DNA of 5,790 bases from JAFMKE01 sp047621945 (GTDB lineage Bacteria > Bacteroidota > Bacteroidia > Chitinophagales > UBA8649). Shown one piece after another: positions 1 to 5,790 of this stretch (its first letter is position 1; every line of letters begins with the position of its first letter). The position numbers and the translations under genes are program-made. Under the pieces are notes generated by a model. The model ran no database searches. It had not been told where the DNA came from and saw only the letters and a list, made by a program, of their open reading frames with translations. The stretch is taken from the NCBI GenBank assembly GCA_047621945.1, contig JBLHMK010000138.1, positions 1-5,790 of the forward strand, in the 5' to 3' direction.

Positions 1-29
1 CTTAAAAACTAGTAAATCTCAAGAACCGC

Positions 30-3000
30 ATGCCAGAATTTTCACACCTCCATTGCCACACTCAGTTTTCATTGTTAGATGGAGCAGCCTCTATTCCGGG
101 GATGATTGCCAAGGCAAAAGCGGATGGGCAAGCAGCTGTGGCCATAACCGACCACGGAAACATGTTTGGGGCATTCAAGTTTGTTGCCGAAGCAAAAAAA
201 CATGGCATTAAGCCTATTGTGGGTTGTGAGTTTTATGTAGTGGAAGACCGCTTTCAAAAAAGCTTTACCAAAGAGAAAAGAGACAAAAGATATCACCAGC
301 TTCTGCTAGCAAAAAATGAAGTGGGTTACCGAAACCTTTCAAAGCTTTGTTCATTAGGATACATTGATGGCCTTTACAGTAAATGGCCTAGAGTAGATAA
401 AGAACTTATTAAGCAATATAGCGAAGGCTTGATAGCCACTTCTTGTTGTATTGGAGCAGAGGTTCCACAAGCAATCATTCACAAAGGAGAGGAAGCAGCA
501 GAGAAAATATTTCTAGAATGGTTGGATATTTTTGGTGAAGATTACTTTATCGAATTACAGCGCCACGACATAAAGGACCTAGATGGCTCAGGCTTGAGTC
601 AGGAGGACGTTAATCAGGTTTTACTGAAGTGGAGCGAGAAATATAAGGTTACTGCCATTGCTACAAATGATAGCCACTATGTAGAAGAAGAAGATTCAAA
701 CGCGCATGATATTTTACTATGTGTGAATACGGGAGAGCTACAAGAAACCCCTATAGGTAAAGGAGAAAATTTTGGAAAGAGAGGGACGCGATTTGGTTTC
801 CCCAACGAGCAGTTTTTCTTTAAGACGAAGGCTCAAATGGAACAGGTGTTTAGCGACATCCCTCATGTGCTAGATAACACCCAAATAATAGTCGACCGGA
901 TAAATACCCCTAATCTGGAACGGGACATTTTACTTCCCAACTTCGTAATGCCCGAGCAGTTTGCCACGCAAGATGATTATTTGAGGCACATCACTTTTGA
1001 AGGAGCTAGAAAGCGCTATGGGGAGATAAGTGCACTGGTAGAAGAGCGCATAAATTTTGAGCTTTCCGTTATTAAAGACTCTGGTTATCCTGGCTACTTC
1101 TTGATTGTACAAGATTTCACTAAAGCGGCTAGAGAAATGGGCGTGAGTGTTGGTCCTGGTCGGGGTTCAGCCGCAGGCTCGGTAGTGGCCTATTGTTGTG
1201 GTATAACAAATGTAGACCCCATCAAATACGACTTACTATTTGAGCGGTTCTTAAATCCAGAAAGGGTGTCTATGCCCGATATTGATATTGATTTTGATGA
1301 TGAAGGTCGTCAGCAAGTAATAGATTTTGTAGTAGATAAATATGGGAAGAACCAAGTAGCGCAAATTATTACTTATGGTTCCATGGCTGCTAAAATGAGC
1401 TTGCGAGATGTAGGGCGAGTGTTAGATGTTCCTTTGTCAGAAGTAAACAAAGTATCTAAGGTTTTCCCAGACCACTTAAGTGCTACCTTAAAGAAGGTTT
1501 TGGCTGATGGCGGAGTAGATAAAAAGCTGGCGGATAAATTAAATGGTGAACAAAAAGTAGCGGCTGAAGCATTTAGAAAGCTAGCTGCTGGAGATGATAA
1601 AATCGGTAGAATGATTACCGAAGCTAAAAATTTAGAAGGCTCAATTCGAAGTACGGGTGTTCACGCGTGTGGAGTAATTATTACGCCAGACGATATTACG
1701 AAGTACTTGCCAATGACTGTGGCAAAAGACTCTGATTTATTGCTGACTCAATTTGATAACTCCGTTGTAGAGAAAGCAGGCTTATTGAAAATGGATTTCT
1801 TGGGGCTAAAAACCTTGACTATTATCAAAGATGCTATCGCCACTATTAAGTTAAAACACGGAGTAATCATAGATCAGGATGAGATTCCCTTGGATGATGA
1901 GAAGACCTTTGAGTTGTTCCAGAAAGGAATGACGAATGGGGTGTTCCAGTTTGAGAGTCCGGGAATGAAAAAACATTTACGAGCTTTGAAGCCGGATAAA
2001 TTTGAGGATATCATAGCCATGAATGCCTTGTATCGCCCAGGTCCAATGGAGTATATTCCTAACTACATTGCTCGTAAGCACGGGAAGGAAAAGATCGTTT
2101 ATGACATTCCTGTAATGGAAGAGAAGTTGAAAGAAACTTACGGGATTACTGTTTACCAAGAGCAGGTAATGTTGCTTTCACAATTACTAGCGGGCTTTAG
2201 TAAAGGTCAAGCTGATTCCTTGAGAAAGGCAATGGGTAAGAAGATCAAGGCTATGATGGATGAGCTTTATCCGAAGTTTATGGATGGCTGTGAGGCGAAT
2301 GGTCACGATAGAAAAGCGGCAGAAAAAGTATGGAAGGATTGGGAGGCGTTTGCAGAATATGCCTTTAATAAATCTCACTCTACTTGTTATGCAGTAGTGG
2401 CATTCCAAACCGCATATTTGAAAGCGAACTATCCAGCAGAGTTTATGTCGGCCGTATTGGGTCACAACATGAACGACATCAAGAAGGTGACTTTCTTTAT
2501 GGAGGAATGTAAGCGATTGAAGATTCCTGTTTTAGGTCCAGATGTGAACGAGAGTTATAAGAAGTTTACGGTAAACAAGGATGGAGCAATTCGATTTGCC
2601 TTGTCGGCAATTAAGGGAGTAGGTGGCGCTGCTGTAGATGCTATTATTGAAGAGAGAGAGAACGGGGAATACAAAGATATTTATGAGTTTACTTCACGAG
2701 TAAACCTGAGAGCTGTAAACAAAAAATCTATCGAGAGTTTGGCTATCGCGGGCGCGTTTGATGAGTTTGAAAATTGCCATAGAAATCATTTCTTAGTGGC
2801 CGACCCAACAGACAATAGCACCTTAACAGAAAAGGCCGTTAAGTTTGGGAATAGCGTGCAAACCTCTACGCATAATGCGGCGAATTCTTTATTTGGTGAG
2901 CTAGCACCTATTGAAGTGGTTGCTCCTAAAATTCATCAAGTTGATGAGCTAGGTTTGATTGAAAAATTGAACATGGAAAAAGAGGTGATAGGGATTTACC

Positions 3001-3596
3001 TAACTGGCCACCCATTAGATTCTTATGCTTTAGAGGTTCGTTCGTATACCACGGCTACCACAAGTAATTTTAAAGACAAACCGGGCCAATCAGTAAAACT
3101 GGCGGGAATTATCAGCTCTTGCAATTCGCGTTTCACAAAAAAAGGAACCAAGTTTTGCAACTTTACTTTAGAGGACTATGAAGGCCAATTAGAAGTCTTC
3201 TTGTTTGGTAAAGACTATGTAGAATTTGGCAACATGGTGGAGATAGTGGGCAACATGGTTTTCATTACTGGCCGCTATCAAGCACGAAAATATAGTGAGG
3301 ATGAATTCGAGTTTAAAATCTCAAGTATTGAGTTGCTCGAAGATATCAAAGACCAAATGACTAGTGGCATTAAATTGACCTTCGACTTAAATAAACTCGA
3401 TGAAGAGTTTATTGATAATGTAGTTGCGGTTATTGAAAATCACCCAGGCAAGCACAATATTAGCATAGAGGTTTTGGACCAGCAAGAGCGTTATAAGGTG
3501 GAATTCTATTCTAAGACGAAACGAGTAGATGTGAGTCAAGAATTTATCGAGGAGTTGACGAATGCTTGCGATGTGGAGTACAAGTTGAATGCTTAA
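30..3596 (+). CDS. dnaE: DNA polymerase III subunit alpha (replicative polymerase)
   Basis: This is the catalytic subunit of the chromosomal replicase, which copies DNA 5'->3' at the fork while held by the sliding clamp. At 1188 codons it is close to E. coli DnaE (1160). The PHP domain (about 1-280) opens with HLHCH (6-10) and SLLDG (14-18), followed by TDHGN (40-44). The polymerase core has GPGRGSAAGS (375-384), PDIDIDF (416-422) with catalytic Asp417 and Asp419, the third Asp589 in KMDFLGL, NALYRPGPM (665-673), YGITVYQEQ (about 704-712) and FNKSHS (779-784). A helix-hairpin-helix follows (about 858-875, IKGVG), then the linker with NSLFG (952-956) and an OB fold (about 1022-1092). The region after residue 1093 is a small C-terminal domain. 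The ATG at 30 is chosen because the conserved PHP motif starts five residues later. The 29 nt visible upstream show no Shine-Dalgarno-like sequence. An insert around residues 240-260, rich in Gly, Arg and Phe and absent from E. coli, looks Bacteroidota-like. No intein or frameshift is seen. Its promoter lies outside the window. Confidence 0.98.
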   Translation: MPEFSHLHCHTQFSLLDGAASIPGMIAKAKADGQAAVAITDHGNMFGAFKFVAEAKKHGIKPIVGCEFYVVEDRFQKSFTKEKRDKRYHQLLLAKNEVGYRNLSKLCSLGYIDGLYSKWPRVDKELIKQYSEGLIATSCCIGAEVPQAIIHKGEEAAEKIFLEWLDIFGEDYFIELQRHDIKDLDGSGLSQEDVNQVLLKWSEKYKVTAIATNDSHYVEEEDSNAHDILLCVNTGELQETPIGKGENFGKRGTRFGFPNEQFFFKTKAQMEQVFSDIPHVLDNTQIIVDRINTPNLERDILLPNFVMPEQFATQDDYLRHITFEGARKRYGEISALVEERINFELSVIKDSGYPGYFLIVQDFTKAAREMGVSVGPGRGSAAGSVVAYCCGITNVDPIKYDLLFERFLNPERVSMPDIDIDFDDEGRQQVIDFVVDKYGKNQVAQIITYGSMAAKMSLRDVGRVLDVPLSEVNKVSKVFPDHLSATLKKVLADGGVDKKLADKLNGEQKVAAEAFRKLAAGDDKIGRMITEAKNLEGSIRSTGVHACGVIITPDDITKYLPMTVAKDSDLLLTQFDNSVVEKAGLLKMDFLGLKTLTIIKDAIATIKLKHGVIIDQDEIPLDDEKTFELFQKGMTNGVFQFESPGMKKHLRALKPDKFEDIIAMNALYRPGPMEYIPNYIARKHGKEKIVYDIPVMEEKLKETYGITVYQEQVMLLSQLLAGFSKGQADSLRKAMGKKIKAMMDELYPKFMDGCEANGHDRKAAEKVWKDWEAFAEYAFNKSHSTCYAVVAFQTAYLKANYPAEFMSAVLGHNMNDIKKVTFFMEECKRLKIPVLGPDVNESYKKFTVNKDGAIRFALSAIKGVGGAAVDAIIEERENGEYKDIYEFTSRVNLRAVNKKSIESLAIAGAFDEFENCHRNHFLVADPTDNSTLTEKAVKFGNSVQTSTHNAANSLFGELAPIEVVAPKIHQVDELGLIEKLNMEKEVIGIYLTGHPLDSYALEVRSYTTATTSNFKDKPGQSVKLAGIISSCNSRFTKKGTKFCNFTLEDYEGQLEVFLFGKDYVEFGNMVEIVGNMVFITGRYQARKYSEDEFEFKISSIELLEDIKDQMTSGIKLTFDLNKLDEEFIDNVVAVIENHPGKHNISIEVLDQQERYKVEFYSKTKRVDVSQEFIEELTNACDVEYKLNA

Positions 3597-3600
3597 CGGA

Positions 3601-3645
3601 AGACTTAGACCTTCCAAGTTTCAAAAACTTGGAAGGTCTAAGTCT
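3601..3645. repeat. Perfect 21-bp inverted repeat with 3-nt loop (REP-like palindrome)
   Basis: Bases 3601-3621 are the exact reverse complement of 3625-3645, with only CAA (3622-3624) between them. The core is CCTTCCAAGTTT and its complement AAACTTGGAAGG. It begins 4 nt after the dnaE stop and sits between converging genes, so transcripts from both sides would fold here. Neither arm is followed by a T-rich run (CTAAACCGAC on the plus side, TCCGTTAAGC on the minus side). It is therefore not a classical intrinsic terminator, although such a stem could stabilise or end both mRNAs. From memory, near-perfect palindromes of this style are dispersed in many Bacteroidota genomes. Only one copy is visible here, so its repeat status is an inference. 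Confidence 0.8.
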
Positions 3646-3649
3646 CTAA

Positions 3650-3700
3650 ACCGACATTTCTAGGAGTGGGGCATGAAGGAGGTGGCAATCTCTATGAAGC
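3650..3700. repeat. Possible degenerate dispersed intergenic repeat
   Basis: The stretch running from CCGACATTTCTAGGAGTGG to GGCAATCTCTATGAAGC resembles, from memory, a diverged copy of the dispersed family of the type CGTCATTgCGAGGa...GCAATCTC found in many bacterial genomes, Bacteroidota included. It follows the perfect palindrome by a few bases in a spacer with no open frame of note. GGGGC (3668-3672) could pair with GCCCC (3705-3709), and ATGAAG occurs twice (3673-3678 and 3694-3699), but no strong stem forms. The remaining spacer (3710-3735) shows nothing recognisable. The call is weak and rests on recalled similarity only. Confidence 0.35.
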
Positions 3701-3735
3701 ACAAGCCCCCTTTATAACTGCATTAGCTTACATCC

Positions 3736-4254
3736 TTAACACCTATAAATAAATACGGATTGATCAACTTCTGAAAGAACGGTTACGTTCTCACTTGACT
3801 TCAGATAGAAGGCCTGGTGGTTTTTGACCACCTTTCCATTGACGATTAAGTCTCCAAACTCAGCAAAAAGTATACAAGGTGAACTTATGTTTACAAGGCT
3901 AGATTCCTTCGCCTGTAAGTCAATAGCGGATAAATTTTTGGACTTAGAATAGAATCCATTTTTATCATTGACGCCATAAACGTTTCGCTGCTCATCGGAT
4001 ATTTTAATCGAAACCATTCGATCTTTAGTTACGGCCAGTAAGCCATTTTTATTAAAAATATCTCGCTGAATTTGTAATCCTTGTTGGTTGGCAACTTGAA
4101 GATTGAAATTTCCATGACGAACATGGATATTAGGCGCTTGGATTTCAATGATTTGTGAATTGCCTTCCATAAGCATGGAAGCAAGCAAACTAGCTCCTGT
4201 GAATAAGCCAATACTTGTGAATCCTGCTAGTTGAATAAAACGCCTTTTTTCCAT
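3736..4254 (-). CDS. Small exported or membrane-anchored protein with pirin/cupin-like C-terminal half
   Basis: I do not recognise a named family with certainty. The 172-residue product starts MEKRRFIQLAG and continues into a hydrophobic stretch (about 9-29). The basic start fits a Tat-like signal if Lys3-Arg4 stand in for the twin arginine (KRRFIQ against RRxFLK); otherwise it is a Sec signal or a single membrane anchor. There is no lipobox Cys. The rest looks beta-rich. Residues about 118-170, with GDLIVNGKVV, a turn and FYLKSSENVTVL, line up by eye with the C-terminal cupin of the pirin encoded just upstream, which has GEIESNGQTA and a matching LWFNNDGEQIDV. No clustered metal-binding His/Glu set is visible, so an enzymatic role is not supported. 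Its ATG lies 9 nt after the pirin stop, which indicates co-transcription. No Shine-Dalgarno is seen. The gene is complete and converges on dnaE. The C-terminal residue is Cys172; the only other Cys is 127. Confidence 0.82.
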   Translation of the reverse strand: MEKRRFIQLAGFTSIGLFTGASLLASMLMEGNSQIIEIQAPNIHVRHGNFNLQVANQQGLQIQRDIFNKNGLLAVTKDRMVSIKISDEQRNVYGVNDKNGFYSKSKNLSAIDLQAKESSLVNISSPCILFAEFGDLIVNGKVVKNHQAFYLKSSENVTVLSEVDQSVFIYRC

Positions 4255-4263
4255 AATTATCGT

Positions 4264-5130
4264 TTAGTCAAAAGTTTCAATTAACTGACCCATTTTCCCT
4301 TCTTGATAGTCTGTTAGGGCTTCATTGATTTCTCTTTGCGTGTTCATCACAAAAGGACCATAACTGGCCACAGGTTCTCCTATGGGCTCTCCAGACAATA
4401 AAATGAATCGACTATCTAGATTTACTTTTACGTCAATTTGTTCCCCATCGTTATTAAACCAGAGCATATCCTTGGCAACAGCTGTTTGACCATTAGATTC
4501 TATTTCTCCATCTAGCAGGTATATTAGGGCATTATAGCTTTTCGGAATATCCAGTGATAGTTCTGCTCCAGACTTTGTTTCAAGTCGTAATAGTGTTTGA
4601 GGGCTATAAGTTTTTGCCGGACCTGTTACGGTTTCAAATTCTCCTGCCACAACAGATATCACCGCCTTATGCTTTTTGATTGAAGGAGTCTTCTCGGCGG
4701 TCAATGGCAAGTAGTAAGGGGTTTCCATTTTATGCTTCGATGGAGTGTTTACCCAAAACTGAATAATTTCATTTTCTCCACCTGCATCAATCATTTCTTT
4801 ACTTGGTCGTTCGCTATGAATAATACCTTTTCCTGAATGAATCCATTGTGTTCCACCAGCCTTGACCACCTCATTGTTCCCCAAAGAGTCTTGGTGTTTA
4901 ACACCCCCTTTAAAAACAAAAGTTACGGGAGAAAAACCTCTATGTGGGTGAGGACCAACGCCCGATTCACTTTGGTGCTTTCCTTGTTTTACGGGAAGTG
5001 AACCATGATGAATTAAAATAAATGGATCTATTTGATCAACTGCTGCAACCGGTAAAGGTTGATGCAAGTGAATTCCACCCATATTTACTTTTTGAGAGGA
5101 GATTAATTTTTTGATTGTTCTGCTGGTCAT
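4264..5130 (-). CDS. Pirin family protein (metal-binding bicupin)
   Basis: Pirins are cytoplasmic or nuclear two-cupin proteins. Bacterial members such as E. coli YhhW bind a metal and some act as quercetin 2,3-dioxygenases; others are linked to redox or metabolic regulation, so the substrate here is unknown. With the ATG at 5130 the product is 288 residues, normal for the family. The N-terminal cupin (about 20-120) has HPHRGF giving His61 and His63, and GIIHSE giving His105 and Glu107. This is the His3-Glu metal set of pirin (His56, His58, His101 and Glu103 in the human protein). The Pirin_C cupin spans about 160-270, with SLDIP, a DGEIESNG turn and GEPIGEP near the end. The longest open frame begins at GTG 5157, but that codon lies inside a hairpin stem and the added residues look unlike a pirin N terminus, whereas MTSRTIKK matches the family start. 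It lies downstream of a yceI-like gene and 9 nt upstream of a small exported protein gene on the same strand. Confidence 0.95.
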   Translation of the reverse strand: MTSRTIKKLISSQKVNMGGIHLHQPLPVAAVDQIDPFILIHHGSLPVKQGKHQSESGVGPHPHRGFSPVTFVFKGGVKHQDSLGNNEVVKAGGTQWIHSGKGIIHSERPSKEMIDAGGENEIIQFWVNTPSKHKMETPYYLPLTAEKTPSIKKHKAVISVVAGEFETVTGPAKTYSPQTLLRLETKSGAELSLDIPKSYNALIYLLDGEIESNGQTAVAKDMLWFNNDGEQIDVKVNLDSRFILLSGEPIGEPVASYGPFVMNTQREINEALTDYQEGKMGQLIETFD

Positions 5131-5147
5131 TGGATGTGTATTTAATA

Positions 5148-5180
5148 AACCTACCACAAACGTTAAGCTTGTGGTAGGTT
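5148..5180 (-). terminator. Probable intrinsic terminator after the yceI-like gene
   Basis: AACCTACCACAA (5148-5159) is exactly complementary to TTGTGGTAGGTT (5169-5180), giving a 12-bp stem with a 9-nt loop. Read on the minus strand, the stem starts 20 nt after the yceI stop and its second arm runs into TTTATTAAAT, a short and interrupted T-rich tail. The position and direction fit a factor-independent terminator for the yceI-like gene, or an attenuating stem before the pirin gene, whose ATG is 17 nt further on. The tail is weak, so some read-through into pirin is plausible. Confidence 0.6.
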
Positions 5181-5200
5181 AAGGTTTGTTGCTTTAAATA

Positions 5201-5770
5201 TTAGTTAACAGCTAACTCAATATCCAACGTAAAGATATCATCAATAGCCTTGTCACCTAGGCTCTCAAAAAACGAAGTTGAACCATATTTTACATTAAAT
5301 TTTGAACGATCAACTTTCAATGTTGTGCTATAGGAGTTGCTTTCTTTAACAATGTCGAAAGTGATTGGCTGAGTTATTCCTTTAATAGTTAAGTCTCCAC
5401 TTGCTGAAGCCTTTCCATCTTTGAATGTGCTTGCCTTCATCAATGTAAGCGTCGCTGTCGGAAACGATTCAACCCCAAAGAAATCATCTGACATTAAATG
5501 GCCAAGCAATTTTGCATTGTAACCCGCATCAGTAAGGTCTGTATTCGAGATACTGGTCATGTCAATTACGAATGAGCCTGAAACTAATCTGCCTTCTTTT
5601 TCTTCTAACTGACCACTTGCTAATTCGATAAAACCATCATGTTGTCCACCGATTTTTTTCCCCAACCAATGGATACTAGAATTTTCTGTGTTTACTTGCT
5701 GTGATTGAGCGGATAAACCTAAACTTGATAGGGTGAAGATTACGGCGAATAAATAAGTTATTGTTTTCAT
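5201..5770 (-). CDS. YceI family periplasmic lipocalin-like protein
   Basis: YceI-domain proteins form a beta-barrel resembling lipocalins, and the characterised members bind polyprenoid or amphiphilic ligands in the periplasm; the ligand here is unknown. The 189-residue product begins with a Sec signal peptide (MKTITYLFAVIF..., hydrophobic 4-19) with a likely cleavage after Ala21 (LSA/QSQQ). There is no lipobox Cys, so it should be soluble. The mature part shows the family signature in order: SSIHWLGKKIGGQHDG (31-46), SGQL (52-55), GSFVIDMTSI (65-74), HLMSDDFFGVESFPTA (91-106), GDLTIKGITQPITFDI (125-140) and a closing beta strand DIFTLDIELAV. The length is typical for a one-domain YceI. The ATG is followed directly by the signal peptide, and the upstream bases are AT-rich with no Shine-Dalgarno. 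The promoter is at or beyond the window edge. The pirin gene follows on the same strand after a hairpin. I give no gene symbol because the family has many paralogues. Confidence 0.95.
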   Translation of the reverse strand: MKTITYLFAVIFTLSSLGLSAQSQQVNTENSSIHWLGKKIGGQHDGFIELASGQLEEKEGRLVSGSFVIDMTSISNTDLTDAGYNAKLLGHLMSDDFFGVESFPTATLTLMKASTFKDGKASASGDLTIKGITQPITFDIVKESNSYSTTLKVDRSKFNVKYGSTSFFESLGDKAIDDIFTLDIELAVN

Positions 5771-5790
5771 GATATTTATATTTAGTTAGA

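Noticed and set aside
75..2465. Several minus-strand open frames of 60-92 codons inside dnaE
   Set aside because: They lie entirely antisense to a well-supported gene, have no recognisable domains and no independent start signals.
1100..2500. Intein or split-gene structure in dnaE
   Set aside because: The polymerase motifs run in uninterrupted order at normal spacing, with no extra block or frameshift.
3387..3617. Minus-strand frame of 76 codons overlapping the dnaE end and one arm of the palindrome
   Set aside because: It is antisense to conserved DnaE sequence, its product shows no motif, and its start falls within the repeat arm.
3601..3645. Palindrome as a classical rho-independent terminator
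   Set aside because: No T-run follows either arm, so the label terminator is not supported even though the position would suit one.
4029..4211. Second frame within the small exported protein gene
   Set aside because: It overlaps in another frame a gene with a convincing signal segment and operon position; its product has no recognisable features.
5160..5172. Bacteroidota-type -7 promoter element (TAnnTTTG) before pirin
   Set aside because: The minus strand has TAACGTTTG, one base too long between TA and TTTG, inside the hairpin and without a -33 TTG at good spacing.

Overview
The window reads as ordinary chromosomal sequence from a member of the Bacteroidota, probably the Cytophagales/Flavobacteriales side. 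The evidence is a DNA polymerase III alpha subunit with an extra basic/aromatic insert after the PHP domain that I associate with this phylum, starts with no Shine-Dalgarno-like sequence, AT-rich leaders, and a palindromic intergenic repeat of a style common in these genomes. The assignment rests on pattern recognition, not on a search.

Layout. Positions 30-3596 (+) hold a complete dnaE (1188 codons), the replicative polymerase, with every catalytic motif present. Positions 3597-3735 form a convergent intergenic spacer. It holds a perfect 21-bp inverted repeat with a 3-nt loop, followed by a degenerate stretch that resembles another dispersed REP-like repeat. Positions 3736-5770 hold three genes, all on the minus strand. 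In transcription order they are a Sec-exported YceI-family protein (5770-5201), a hairpin that probably terminates it, a pirin-family bicupin (best start 5130, end 4264), and a small protein with an N-terminal membrane or export segment and a pirin-like or cupin-like C-terminal half (4254-3736). The last two are 9 nt apart and almost certainly co-transcribed.

How the genes relate. dnaE is a housekeeping gene and functionally unrelated to its neighbours. The YceI and pirin genes are families often found together near redox or stress functions. YceI proteins are periplasmic lipocalin-like isoprenoid or quinone binders, and pirins are cytoplasmic metal-binding cupins, some with quercetin 2,3-dioxygenase activity. 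The third gene is the least understood. Its C-terminal part can be lined up by eye with the C-terminal cupin of the adjacent pirin, so it may be an exported or membrane-anchored partner. I see no defence system, CRISPR array, RNA gene, transposase or frameshifted gene. The most rewarding items are the palindromic repeat, the small pirin-linked protein, the complete PHP metal-ligand set in DnaE, and the altered clamp-binding pentapeptide.
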